Of a stretch of DNA of 64,000 nucleotides, positions 17,860-27,812 are shown piece after piece. The notes below the pieces were generated by a model. The model did no database searches. It had not been told where the DNA came from and worked only from the letters and a program-made list of their open reading frames with translations. A program made the translations under genes and the position numbers. Position 1 is the first letter of the stretch. Each line of letters opens with the position of its first letter. Source of the DNA: Stutzerimonas xanthomarina (GTDB taxonomy: Bacteria; Pseudomonadota; Gammaproteobacteria; Pseudomonadales; Pseudomonadaceae); contig NZ_RHQM01000002.1 of the NCBI RefSeq assembly GCF_003935375.1, positions 186,001 to 250,000 of the forward strand, written 5' to 3'.

Positions 17860-18447
17860 TCAGCCCAGCGCTTCGATCGACAGGCGGCGAAAGCGCACCG
17901 CCTCGCCGTGGTGCTGCAGGACGATATGCCCGGCTGGCGCCTTGGCGAACAGCGGCTTGTCGGCGAATTTGCTGGATTCGATCAGCGTGTGCAGGGCCGG
18001 GTCGTCCAGGCGATAACTCAGCACCATACGATTGCCCAGCCAGTGCTCGACCGTACCCTGGCGCACGACAAGCGCTGCGTGCATGAAGCTGCCGGGTTCG
18101 ATCCGGGTTTCCTGTTCGGGCGCGAGCAGGCCATACAGGGCTCCGTTGCGGGTGGTTGGTTCTTCGCCGTCGGGGTGAACGGCATCATCCAGCAGCTGCA
18201 TTTCCGGCCCGCTGTGCCAGGCGAGGCCGGCGCTTTCGTCGACGCGGTAGAAGACCCCGGAATTGCCGCCCACCGGTAGGGCGAACTCGAACTGCAGGAT
18301 GAAATCGCCATAGCGCTCGCGCGAGACCAGGTCGACCCGCGGGGCGCCGACAATGGCACACAGCTGTTCATCGTCGTCGCGGTACCAGCTTTCGTCGGGA
18401 AAGGTTGCGCCATGCCAGGCGTGCCATTGTGCTGCGTCGAGATTCAT
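17860..18447 (-). CDS. DUF1080 (3-keto-disaccharide hydrolase-like) protein
   Basis: The 195-residue protein matches the DUF1080/LamG-like beta-sandwich family: WHGATFPDESW near the start, RERYGDFILQFEFALPVGGNSGVFYRV at about residues 43-70, then GPEMQLLDD and a C-terminal HHGEAVRFRRLSIEAL. Some members hydrolyse 3-keto-glycosides. No signal peptide is visible, so it acts in the cytosol. It is the last gene of an operon with two GH13 enzymes, 10 bases downstream of the nearer one, which points to a glucoside or disaccharide substrate. Confidence 0.82.
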   Translation of the reverse strand: MNLDAAQWHAWHGATFPDESWYRDDDEQLCAIVGAPRVDLVSRERYGDFILQFEFALPVGGNSGVFYRVDESAGLAWHSGPEMQLLDDAVHPDGEEPTTRNGALYGLLAPEQETRIEPGSFMHAALVVRQGTVEHWLGNRMVLSYRLDDPALHTLIESSKFADKPLFAKAPAGHIVLQHHGEAVRFRRLSIEALG

Positions 18448-18457
18448 CAGCCGCTCC

Positions 18458-20077
18458 TCATCCGAACAGTTGCTGCTTGCGCCGCAGCCAGCGATAGCCG
18501 TAGGGCCCGAGGCGAATCTTCAGCGGTGAGCCTTCCGGCTGCCCGTAGTCGCAGTCGGCGAGCACATCGACCATGTCCTGAAGGTCGTCCTCGGTGATCT
18601 CGACGGTGGTTTCCTTGTCGGCAAGATTGACCAGCATCAGCACCGTGGAGCCGTTGTCGTGGCGGATGGCAAAGACGGCGGGGTCATTCACCTCGACCGT
18701 TGTGCGCTTGCCGATGCCAATCTCGCGCAGGCCGATGCGGGTGCGGATCATGTTGCCGGTGCGCGCCATCAGCGAGTCGCTGCGCAGGGTTTGTGCGAAC
18801 ACGTTGATCTTCTCGTACGAGAAGGGCCCTTCGTCGATTACCGGTGCGGCCAGCTCACCTTTGGTACAGGAGAATCCGGCGTTGGGTTCGTTGGACCACT
18901 GCATGGGCGTGCGTACGGACAGTCGCTCGGGGCGGTCGAGGTCATCGCCCATGCCGATTTCCTCGCCGTAGCGGATGATCGGCGTGCCGGGCAGCGAGAG
19001 CAGCAACGCATGAGTGGCCGCGATGCGTCGCTCGTCGCCGTCGAGCATCGGCGCGAGGCGTCGACGAATGCCGCGGTTGTAGGCACGCATGTTTTCGTCT
19101 GGGGCGAAGGTGTCCATCACCTCTTTGCGCTCATCCTCTTCCAGCCGGTCGAGGCTCAGCTCGTCGTGGTTGCGGATCCACAGCGCGTATTGCGAATGAC
19201 TGGGCGGCAGCGGTTGGCTGTTCAGGGCGCGCACCAGCGGCTCGGCCTGCTGCCGTGCCAGGGCCAGGAACAGGTGATTGTTGGTCCAGAAATCCAGCAG
19301 CAGAGTGACGCGATCGGCCTCGTCGCCGAAGTATTCGACGTACTTCTCAGGATCGGTGTCGATCTCGCCGAGCAGCACAGTCTCGGGCCGGCGCATGGTC
19401 ACGAAGTCGCGCATGTGTTCGAGTAGCCAGTAGCCTTTCTCCAGTTCACCGCCGCCTGCCTGGCGCACCATGTGCACCGCGGCGTCGATGCGGAAACCGG
19501 AAACACCTAGGCGCAGCCAGAACGACATGATCCGCTCGATCTCGTGGATGACCTTCGGGTTGGTCAGGTCAAGATCCGGCTCGTGCTTGTAGAACAGATG
19601 GCGGTAATACTGGCCGGCTTCCTCGTCCCAAGTCCAGATGCTGTCCTCGACCGTCGGGAAAATCGGCTCCATGAAGTCGTCGGGCTCGTCGGCCCATATG
19701 TAGTAGTCGCGATAGGGCGACTCGCGGTCGCGGCGCGCCTCCTGAAACCACTTGTGCTGGATGGACGTGTGCTGCACTACCAGTTCGATAATGACGTGCA
19801 GGCCCAGCTCTTCGGCTTTCTCCAACAGAGCGACGATGTCGGCCAGATCGCCGAAGCGTTTGTCTACCTGTAGATGGTCAGTGATGTCGTAGCCGGCATC
19901 CTCGAAGGGCGACTGATAGAACGGCATGAGCCATACGGCCGTGCAGCCGAGGCCGCGAATGTAGTCGAGGCGCTCGGTGATGCCGCGCAGATCGCCGCAG
20001 CCGTCTCCATTACTGTCACGAAACAGGGTGGGATCGATCTGATAGATCGCCGCGTTGCGATACCAGAGTGGACGCAT
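18458..20077 (-). CDS. GH13 family protein related to trehalose synthase
   Basis: The 539-residue protein has the GH13 (beta/alpha)8 barrel and its closest look is to TreS (maltose alpha-D-glucosyltransferase): FRDSNGDGCGDLRG, VWLMPFYQSP, GFRIDAA (nucleophile Asp198), LLGEID (acid/base Glu238), IRNHDELSLD (Asp305), IRRRLAP, GTPIIRYGEEIGMGDD and RTPMQWS. Conserved region I is odd: the usual NH pair is QH (Gln102-His103), and HTSD reads HTSI. It ends after a short C-terminal beta domain and lacks the maltokinase fusion found in some TreS. The start lies 2 bases after the stop of the other GH13 gene, so they are co-translated. Activity on maltose/trehalose is likely but unproven. Confidence 0.85.
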   Translation of the reverse strand: MRPLWYRNAAIYQIDPTLFRDSNGDGCGDLRGITERLDYIRGLGCTAVWLMPFYQSPFEDAGYDITDHLQVDKRFGDLADIVALLEKAEELGLHVIIELVVQHTSIQHKWFQEARRDRESPYRDYYIWADEPDDFMEPIFPTVEDSIWTWDEEAGQYYRHLFYKHEPDLDLTNPKVIHEIERIMSFWLRLGVSGFRIDAAVHMVRQAGGGELEKGYWLLEHMRDFVTMRRPETVLLGEIDTDPEKYVEYFGDEADRVTLLLDFWTNNHLFLALARQQAEPLVRALNSQPLPPSHSQYALWIRNHDELSLDRLEEDERKEVMDTFAPDENMRAYNRGIRRRLAPMLDGDERRIAATHALLLSLPGTPIIRYGEEIGMGDDLDRPERLSVRTPMQWSNEPNAGFSCTKGELAAPVIDEGPFSYEKINVFAQTLRSDSLMARTGNMIRTRIGLREIGIGKRTTVEVNDPAVFAIRHDNGSTVLMLVNLADKETTVEITEDDLQDMVDVLADCDYGQPEGSPLKIRLGPYGYRWLRRKQQLFG

Positions 20078-20079
20078 GC

Positions 20080-21615
20080 TCAGTTCTCCGTTGGGCGCAG
20101 CACGACGGCCTGCCCTGGGTTAAGGGTGCCGTTGTAGGGATCGCCTTCACCGATGCCGTCGCTGGCGATCTCGACCTGCCAGTCGCCGGACTGCGGGTGG
20201 GCGTGGGGCTGGTCGGAGAAGTTGATGCAGACCAGTCGCTGGTCGCCGCCTAAGTGCCTGCGGTAGGCAAGCACCTCGGGGTGTGAAGGCAATTCTTCGA
20301 AATCGCCGTGGTGCAGCGCCGGGCTGATCTTGCGCGCGGCGAGCAGGCGCTGGTAGAGCGCGAACATGGAGCTCGCCTCACCGGTCTGCCGTTCGGCCGC
20401 GAGCTCGTCCGCCTCGGGTGGAAAGGGCAGCCAGGGTGTCGCGCCGTCCCAGCCATGGGGCGGTTCGGCCCGCCAGGGAATCGGGGCCCGGCAACCGTCA
20501 CGGCCGCCCGGATCGGTTCGGGTTTCGGCGGTAATTACCGCGTCTTCCAGCCCCAATTCCTCACCCTGATAGATGAAAGGCGTACCGCGCAGGGTGAGCA
20601 GCATTACCGCAGCCGCCCGTGAGGCTCGCTCGGAACCCTGATAACGGCTGCGCTGGCGCACGTTGTCGTGATTGGACAGCACCCACGTCGGCCAGGCACC
20701 GGCCGGCTGCAGCCAGTGCTCGACCTCGCGGATGCAGGTACGAAATAGCACCGGGTCCCAGGGCGCATCGAGCGGGTTGAAGTTGAAGGCCAGGTGCAAC
20801 TCGTCGCCAGCGCCGTAGTACTGCAGCACGCGCTCGGTGGAGCGGATGTTCACCTCGCCCACCAGCATGCGGTCGCCGGGGTAGCTGTCGACCAGTTTGC
20901 GCAGGCCGCGCAGCACTTCATGGCTGTAAGGCTGATCGTTGAAGTCGGACAGCGGCTGGCCGGCCTGGCAACGCGGGTCATCGGCGAAGCTCGGGTCCTT
21001 TCCGGTGCAGTGGATGACGTCGATGCGAAAGCCGTCGATGCCGCGGTCGAGCCAGAAGCGCAGCACGTCGTGCATGGCCTCGACCACCTCGGGGTTGCGC
21101 CAGTTGAGGTCCGGCTGCTTGGCGAGGAACAGATGCAGGTAGTACTGCTGGGTGTGCTCGTCCCAGGTCCAGGCGCTTCCGGCGCCCAGCGCGGCACGCC
21201 AGTTGTTCGGCTGGTCGCGCCAGACGTACCAGTCGCGCTTGGGATTGTCCCGCGAGCTGCGCGACTCGACGAACCAGGGGTGTTCATCGGAGGTGTGATT
21301 GGGCACGAAGTCCAGCAGCACCCGGATACCGCGGGCATGAGCTTCGGTAATCAGCCGGTCGATATCGGCCAGCGAACCGAACAGCGGATCGATATCGCAA
21401 TAGTCGCTGATGTCGTAGCCGGCATCGGCCATGGGTGAGCGGAAGATCGGCGACAACCACAGCGCATCGACGCCCAGCTGTTGCAGATGATCGAGATGGC
21501 GCAGCGCGCCATTGAGATCACCGATGCCGTCTCCGTTGCTGTCTGCAAAGGATCGCGGGTAGATCTGATAAACGGTCGCGCCCTTCCACCACGGTGTCTG
21601 GGTTGTCTCGCTCAT
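20080..21615 (-). CDS. GH13 alpha-glucosidase (oligo-1,6/alpha-1,4-glucosidase type)
   Basis: The 511-residue cytosolic enzyme has all four GH13 regions intact: DFVPNH (residues 102-107), GFRIDVIH (nucleophile Asp199), LVGEV (acid/base Glu254) and LSNHDN (Asp317). The opening WWKGATVYQIYPRSFADSNGDGIGDL is typical of alpha-glucosidases acting on maltose, isomaltose or sucrose-like substrates. There is no signal peptide, so the substrate is internal. It is the first gene of a three-gene operon with the TreS-like protein and the DUF1080 protein. No maltose regulator or transporter is adjacent. Confidence 0.92.
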   Translation of the reverse strand: MSETTQTPWWKGATVYQIYPRSFADSNGDGIGDLNGALRHLDHLQQLGVDALWLSPIFRSPMADAGYDISDYCDIDPLFGSLADIDRLITEAHARGIRVLLDFVPNHTSDEHPWFVESRSSRDNPKRDWYVWRDQPNNWRAALGAGSAWTWDEHTQQYYLHLFLAKQPDLNWRNPEVVEAMHDVLRFWLDRGIDGFRIDVIHCTGKDPSFADDPRCQAGQPLSDFNDQPYSHEVLRGLRKLVDSYPGDRMLVGEVNIRSTERVLQYYGAGDELHLAFNFNPLDAPWDPVLFRTCIREVEHWLQPAGAWPTWVLSNHDNVRQRSRYQGSERASRAAAVMLLTLRGTPFIYQGEELGLEDAVITAETRTDPGGRDGCRAPIPWRAEPPHGWDGATPWLPFPPEADELAAERQTGEASSMFALYQRLLAARKISPALHHGDFEELPSHPEVLAYRRHLGGDQRLVCINFSDQPHAHPQSGDWQVEIASDGIGEGDPYNGTLNPGQAVVLRPTEN

Positions 21616-21800
21616 GCCTCACACCCCCTGATTCGTCTCAGGTCGCGGCCGATCCTGCACGGCCGCTCTGTCAGGTTTACGACTGGCCAACGGCACATGG
21701 GTTCGCCGGTTAATTGATCCTGGTCGGTCCGAGATGAACGCAAGGGTGGATACTCCGCCTAAGCTAACGACAGACTTTCAACCTCTCCGAGGAGATTTGC
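21616..21800. promoter_or_regulatory. Divergent intergenic region between GH13 operon and gap
   Basis: This 185-base gap must contain promoters in both directions. A strong GAGGAG ribosome site precedes the rightward gene. No convincing -35/-10 pair or palindromic operator was recognised. Confidence 0.35.
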
Positions 21801-22811
21801 ATGCTACGTATTGCCATCAACGGGTATGGACGTATCGGCCGCGCCGTCGTACGAGCGCTGTTCGAGCGTGGATTGCAGGATCGGGTACAGGTGGTCGCGA
21901 TCAACGATCTCAGCGACCACAAGACGCTGGTGCATCTGACCCGCTTCGATTCGACCTTCGGTCGTTTCCCCGAGCCGGTAGAGCTACAGGGCGAATCGAT
22001 GGTGGTGCGTGGCCAGGCGATCCGCCTGCTGGCCGAGCGGGATGCGACCAAGCTGCCGTGGAAGGAATTGGGCGTCGACGTGGTGCTCGAGTGCACCGGC
22101 AAATTCAAGAAGCGCGCGCTGATCGAGCAGCACCTGCAGGCCGGGGCTGGTCGCGTATTCGCCTCGCACCCGCTCGATGGCGGCGACCTGACCGTGGTCT
22201 ACGGCGTGAATCACCAGCTGCTCGGCGATCAGCGCGTCGTCTCCAATGCCTCCTGCACCACCAATTGCCTGGCGCCGCTGGCCAAGGTGCTGCACGAGGC
22301 GGTCGGCATCCGCCAGGGCCTGCTCAACACCGTGCACTCCTACACCAACGACCAGAACCTCTTGGACAAGGCGCACAGTGACCTCTACCGCGCGCGCGCC
22401 GCGGCGTTGTCGATGATTCCGTCCACCACCGGTGCGGCCAAGGCCATCGGCCTGGTGCTGCCGGAGCTGGCCGGGCGTCTGGACGGCCTCTCGGTGCGGG
22501 TACCGACGCCGAACGTCTCGCTGGTCGACCTGACCTTTATCGCCGAAAACGCGCCGGAAAGCGTCGAGGCAATCAACGACATCCTGCGTGCCGGGGCGCA
22601 GAAGCTGCCGGCCGGCGTCATGGAGTGCAACGAGGAAGCGCTGGTCTCCTGCGACTTCAACGGCTACCCGGCGTCCTGCGTTGCCGACCTCAGCCAGACC
22701 CGCGTGCAGGGCGAGCTGGTCAAGGTGATGGCCTGGTACGACAACGAGTGGGGCTTCTCCAACCGCATGCTTGATGTGCTGCTGCACTGGGACGGCGCCA
22801 AGTCGGCCTGA
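21801..22811 (+). CDS. gap: Type I glyceraldehyde-3-phosphate dehydrogenase
   Basis: The 336-residue protein begins MLRIAINGYGRIGRAVVRAL (NAD-binding) and has the catalytic motif SNASCTTNCLAPL with the active-site Cys at residue 152, then TVHSYTNDQ, RARAAALSMIPSTTGAAKAIG, RVPTPNVSLVD and WYDNEWGFSNRM. These favour GAPDH over erythrose-4-phosphate dehydrogenase, although the N-terminal third (HLTRFDSTFGRF) is somewhat divergent. Pseudomonas usually has several GAPDH paralogues, so this is likely a secondary one. Its stop codon shares a base with the start of the following cyclodeaminase gene, so the two are co-translated. Confidence 0.9.
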   Translation: MLRIAINGYGRIGRAVVRALFERGLQDRVQVVAINDLSDHKTLVHLTRFDSTFGRFPEPVELQGESMVVRGQAIRLLAERDATKLPWKELGVDVVLECTGKFKKRALIEQHLQAGAGRVFASHPLDGGDLTVVYGVNHQLLGDQRVVSNASCTTNCLAPLAKVLHEAVGIRQGLLNTVHSYTNDQNLLDKAHSDLYRARAAALSMIPSTTGAAKAIGLVLPELAGRLDGLSVRVPTPNVSLVDLTFIAENAPESVEAINDILRAGAQKLPAGVMECNEEALVSCDFNGYPASCVADLSQTRVQGELVKVMAWYDNEWGFSNRMLDVLLHWDGAKSA

Positions 22812-23386
22812 TGGGCGAAACCGACAGACCGGGCGCGGGGCAGGGGCTCTGGCAGCTGAGCCTCGCGCAGTTTCGCCATGCCGTTGCCGAGCGCGCCTTA
22901 CCCGGCTGCGGTGCGGTCGCGGCGGTGACTGCTGACCTCGCTGTGGCGCTGATCGTCAAGGCGCTGCGGGTCAGTGCGGCGCACGGCGATGCTTCCTGCG
23001 AGGCGCTGCTGGCCGAAGCCCGATCACTGCTTGGTCGTCCCGGTGCCTTTGCCGATGATGACGTTGCGGTCTTTTCCGACTATCTGAAGGACGACGAAGG
23101 CCGGAAGCCTGACTTGTCGCGCCAGGCATGCGCGGTGCCGCTGGCGACGGCGCATGCCTGCGTCGAGGCGCTGGGTGTTGCCGAGCGCGCCTTGCCGATG
23201 GTCGAGCCGTCGCTGCGCTGTGATGTCGAGGCGGCGGTGCTGTTGCTGGTCGCCGGCGTCGATGCCGTACTGCTCAACGTCGAGGCCGATCTGCAGGGGC
23301 TGGGCGACTCGGAAGCACGGGCACGGGTGCAGGTGGTGGCCGAGCGACTGGCCATGGCGGCAAACCACTACCGGCCTTCGGGTTGA
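22811..23386 (+). CDS. Cyclodeaminase/cyclohydrolase (FTCD_C) family protein
   Basis: The 191-residue protein resembles the formiminotransferase-cyclodeaminase C-terminal domain and bacterial methenyl-THF cyclohydrolases. The N-terminal motif SLAQFRHAVAERALPGCGAVAAVTADLAVALIVKALRV matches the usual start with the glycine-rich substrate loop. It then has the acidic stretch AFADDDVAVFSDYL and a C-terminal helix VVAERLAMAANHY. It would act on folate C1 units. The ATG overlaps the gap stop codon by one base. The pairing with GAPDH is unusual and the pathway is not clear. A terminator follows. Confidence 0.8.
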   Translation: MGETDRPGAGQGLWQLSLAQFRHAVAERALPGCGAVAAVTADLAVALIVKALRVSAAHGDASCEALLAEARSLLGRPGAFADDDVAVFSDYLKDDEGRKPDLSRQACAVPLATAHACVEALGVAERALPMVEPSLRCDVEAAVLLLVAGVDAVLLNVEADLQGLGDSEARARVQVVAERLAMAANHYRPSG

Positions 23387-23419
23387 TCGGTATGGCAGAT
23401 AACGACCACGCAGCAGATA

Positions 23420-23446
23420 AAACGAGACCATCGGTCTCGTTTTTTA
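23420..23446 (+). terminator. Rho-independent terminator after gap-cyclodeaminase operon
   Basis: ACGAGACC-ATC-GGTCTCGT forms a perfect 8-bp stem with a 3-base loop, flanked by A's upstream and followed by TTTTTTATT. Confidence 0.85.
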
Positions 23447-23488
23447 TTGACGGCTGTCGGTTCGCTTTCTACTCTCCAGTTTCGATAG

Positions 23489-23505
23489 TGAGACATAAAG
23501 TCTCA
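23489..23505. promoter_or_regulatory. Operator-like palindrome before the alcohol dehydrogenase operon
   Basis: TGAGAC-ATAAA-GTCTCA is a perfect 6+6 inverted repeat with a 5-base AT-rich centre, 48 bases before the ADH start codon. The IclR-family gene at the end of this operon is the natural candidate to bind it. The GAGAC/GTCTC arms are shared with the terminator just upstream, so an accidental relation cannot be excluded. Confidence 0.5.
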
Positions 23506-23552
23506 GAATAAGAAGCTGCCAGCTTGTCAGGCGGTCCATTTCGGAGAGTGCT

Positions 23553-24719
23553 ATGAGTCATCGCATCGTCCTGCCGCGCCTGATGGAAGTCGGCGCCGGC
23601 GCCAGCCAGCAACTCGCCCGCGTGCTGAAGGCGCTGGGCTGTAATCGCCCGCTGATCGTCACCGACCGCATGATGGTCGAACTGGGCTATGTCGCCCGTA
23701 TCGCCGGTCAGCTGGAAGAGGCCGGCATCGCCAGCCAGTGCTTCGCCGATACCCTGCCCGAACCGACCGCTGCTTCGATTCGAGCGGGCGTGGAAATGGT
23801 CCGCCGGGGCGATTTTGATTCCATCGTCGCCCTCGGCGGCGGCAGCCCGATCGATTCGGCCAAGGCCATCGGCATACTCGGCAAGTTTGGCGGCGAGATG
23901 CGCGACTACCGTTTCCCGCGTGACGTCAGCGAAGCCGGCCTGCCGCTGATCGCCATCCCCACCACTGCTGGCACCGGCTCGGAGGCGACGCGCTTCACAA
24001 TCATCACCGACGAGACCAGCGACGAGAAAATGCTCTGCGCGGGCCTCGGCTTCATGCCCATCGCCGCGCTGATCGACTACGAGCTGACCCTCTCGCTGCC
24101 GCCGCGGGTCACCGCCGATACCGGTATCGACGCCTTGACCCACGCGATCGAGGCCTATGTCAGTCGCAAGGCCAGCCTCTACAGCGATGCCCAGGCGCTT
24201 GAAGCCATGCGTCTGCTGGCGCCGAACCTGCGCGCGGCCTTCAATGAGCCGGGCAACCGCGCCGCGCGCGAGGCGATGATGCTCGGCGCGACCCTGGCCG
24301 GGATCGCTTTTTCCAACGCCTCGGTGGCGCTGGTGCACGGCATGAGCCGGCCGATCGGCGCCTTCTTCCATGTGCCGCATGGGTTGTCCAACGCCATGCT
24401 GCTGCCGGCGATCACCGCCTTCTCGATTCCCGCCGCGCCGGAGCGCTACGCCGATTGCGCGCGGGCGATGGGCGTCGCCGCGCAGACCGACAGCGTCGAG
24501 GTGGCGAACGACAAGCTGCTCGCCGAGCTGCGCGCAATCAATCAGGAACTGAAAGTGCCGAGCCCGGAACAGTTCGGCATCGCCCGCGAACGCTTCTTCG
24601 AATTGCGCGAGACCATGGCGCGCCAGGCGCTGGCCTCCGGCTCGCCCGGCAACAACCCGCGCGTACCCACGGAAGCGGAAATCATCGACCTCTACGAAAC
24701 CGTCTGGAACCAGGAGTGA
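23553..24719 (+). CDS. Iron-containing alcohol dehydrogenase
   Basis: The 388-residue protein belongs to the Fe-dependent (group III) alcohol dehydrogenases. Visible are the NAD-binding GGGSPIDSAKAIG at about residues 94-107, PTTAGTGSEAT near 137, the metal ligands in DALTHAIEAYVS and HGMSRPIGAFFHVPHGLSNAMLLP, and a normal length. It is followed 4 bases later by a methylmalonate/malonate semialdehyde dehydrogenase-like gene. An alcohol to semialdehyde to acyl-CoA sequence is therefore plausible, for example 3-hydroxypropionate via malonate semialdehyde. That substrate is an inference from the pairing only. Confidence 0.9.
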   Translation: MSHRIVLPRLMEVGAGASQQLARVLKALGCNRPLIVTDRMMVELGYVARIAGQLEEAGIASQCFADTLPEPTAASIRAGVEMVRRGDFDSIVALGGGSPIDSAKAIGILGKFGGEMRDYRFPRDVSEAGLPLIAIPTTAGTGSEATRFTIITDETSDEKMLCAGLGFMPIAALIDYELTLSLPPRVTADTGIDALTHAIEAYVSRKASLYSDAQALEAMRLLAPNLRAAFNEPGNRAAREAMMLGATLAGIAFSNASVALVHGMSRPIGAFFHVPHGLSNAMLLPAITAFSIPAAPERYADCARAMGVAAQTDSVEVANDKLLAELRAINQELKVPSPEQFGIARERFFELRETMARQALASGSPGNNPRVPTEAEIIDLYETVWNQE

Positions 24720-24723
24720 AGCC

Positions 24724-26226
<1,503 letters not shown>

Positions 26227-26316
26227 CCCGCGCGGCAACGTTGCACAGACGGTGCCGGTCGCTACACTCGTGCGCGCCCTGCGGGGCGCTCATCTCATTG
26301 AACGACAAGGCAGACG

Positions 26317-27111
26317 ATGCGCAGCATTCCCCGCGAGAAAGGCTCCTCCATCACCCGCGTGCTGGAAATCATCGAGGCGGTTGCTGCGGCGAAGGAGCCG
26401 CTCAGCCCGACGGCCCTGGCCGAACGGCTGGACATTCCCAAGGCCAGCGCGCACCGGCTGGTGCAGACGCTGGAAAAGGAAGGCTTCCTGCAGTTCGGCC
26501 TGCGCGGTGGGCTGTTGCCGGGCGAGCGCCTGCACGTTGCGGCGCTGAACATCCTGCGCAGCAGCCGGCACAAGGCGCTGCGCCAGGCGATCCTGCGCCA
26601 GCTCTCCGAAGCCATCGGTGAAACCTGCGGGCTGGCCATCCCGGATGGGCTGGACATGCTCTATTTCGACCGGGTGCAGACCAACTGGCCGCTGCAGATC
26701 AACCTGCCGATCGGCAGCCACACGCCGCTCTGGTGCACCGCCAGCGGCAAGCTCTATCTGGCCTCGCTGCCGCCGGAGCAACTGGAGCGGGTGCTGCCGC
26801 GCCTGCCGCTGCAGCGCATGGCACGCAACACCCTGACCGACCTCAGCGCGCTGCGCGACGACCTGGCGCGGGTGCGAGACGAGCAGCTGGGCACCGATTG
26901 CGAGGAGTTCATCGACGGCATGGTCGCCTGTGCGGTGCCGGTGCGTGATGCCGACGGCGAGCTGCTGGCCTGCCTGTTCAGCCACGCGCCGGTGATCCGC
27001 TGTTCGATGGCGCAGCTGCTGGCGTTCGTGCCACGGCTGCGCGCGGCGGCGAGCGAGCTGGAAGCGGTGCTCGGCAGCGCGGCGGCGCTGGAGGCCGATC
27101 AGAGCACGTAG
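26317..27111 (+). CDS. IclR family transcriptional regulator
   Basis: The 264-residue protein has the IclR layout: N-terminal winged helix-turn-helix (SITRVLEIIEAVAAAKEPLSPTALAERLDIPKASAHRLVQTLE, about residues 10-52) and a C-terminal effector domain (LYFDRVQTNWPLQINLPIGSHTPLWCTASGKLYLA; EEFIDGMVACAVPV). It lies 90 bases behind mmsA in the same direction and probably controls the ADH-mmsA pair, perhaps through the palindrome at 23489. The effector is unknown. Its 3' end overlaps the convergent PAQR gene by 13 bases. Confidence 0.9.
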   Translation: MRSIPREKGSSITRVLEIIEAVAAAKEPLSPTALAERLDIPKASAHRLVQTLEKEGFLQFGLRGGLLPGERLHVAALNILRSSRHKALRQAILRQLSEAIGETCGLAIPDGLDMLYFDRVQTNWPLQINLPIGSHTPLWCTASGKLYLASLPPEQLERVLPRLPLQRMARNTLTDLSALRDDLARVRDEQLGTDCEEFIDGMVACAVPVRDADGELLACLFSHAPVIRCSMAQLLAFVPRLRAAASELEAVLGSAAALEADQST

Positions 27112-27716
27112 AACAGAATGGCGATGAAGTGCAGCAGGCTGCCGACCATCACGAAGATGTGCCAGATGCCATGCCAGTGCCGAAAACGGTCGTCGAAGAC
27201 GAAGAAGACGATGCCCACCGTGTAGCAGATGCCGCCGGCCAGCAACCAGCTGAAACCGGCGCCACCGAGAGCGGCGAACAGCGGCTTGACCGCCACCAGC
27301 ACGATCCAGCCCATCACCGCATAGATCACCAGTGACAGTACCCGCGCCTCGGAGCGCGGCTTGATTTCCTGCAGCATGCCGATCACGGCGAGGCCCCAGA
27401 CGATGCCGAACAGCGTCCAGCCCCAGGCGCCGGCCAGGGTGACCAGGCAGAACGGCGTGTAGCTGCCGGCGATCAAGAGGTAGATCGACAGGTGATCGAG
27501 CTTGCGCATGACCACTTTCGCCCGCCCGCGCAGGCTGTGGTACAGCGTCGAGATGCTGTAGAGCAGGATCAGGCTGAGGCCGTAGATCGCCACGCTGACG
27601 ATCTTCACCGGCGAGCCGTCGAGCGCGGCGAGGACCAGCAGCCAGATCGCGCCAAGGCAAGCCAGCAGCGCACCGACCAGGTGCGTCCAGGCATTGAAGC
27701 GTTCGCCGTGGTACAT
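27099..27716 (-). CDS. PAQR/haemolysin III family membrane protein
   Basis: The 205-residue protein has seven predicted membrane helices and the PAQR motifs: GERFNAWTHLVGALLA at the start, SISTLYHSLRG with the His and Ser ligands near residue 70, KLDHLSIYLLIAGSYTPF, and FRHWHGIWHIFVMVGSLLHF at the end. These His/Asp residues form a putative zinc site and members may be hydrolases; the haemolysin name is historical. I chose the ATG at 27716 because GGAGGG lies 7 bases upstream, over the longer frame to 27746. Confidence 0.9.
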   Translation of the reverse strand: MYHGERFNAWTHLVGALLACLGAIWLLVLAALDGSPVKIVSVAIYGLSLILLYSISTLYHSLRGRAKVVMRKLDHLSIYLLIAGSYTPFCLVTLAGAWGWTLFGIVWGLAVIGMLQEIKPRSEARVLSLVIYAVMGWIVLVAVKPLFAALGGAGFSWLLAGGICYTVGIVFFVFDDRFRHWHGIWHIFVMVGSLLHFIAILFYVL

Positions 27717-27812
27717 CGAATCCCTCCAGAAACCGCGATCGGCCAAGCATGCCGCGGTTAGGTGACGGGATACAAACCGGCGGTGAACGCTCCTCGAACC
27801 CAGGCGCTGCGA

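Noticed and set aside
26317-27111. The IclR regulator as the protein binding the 4880-4894 palindrome
   Set aside because: It is more than 20 kb away and has closer probable targets; the two palindromes have different arm sequences.
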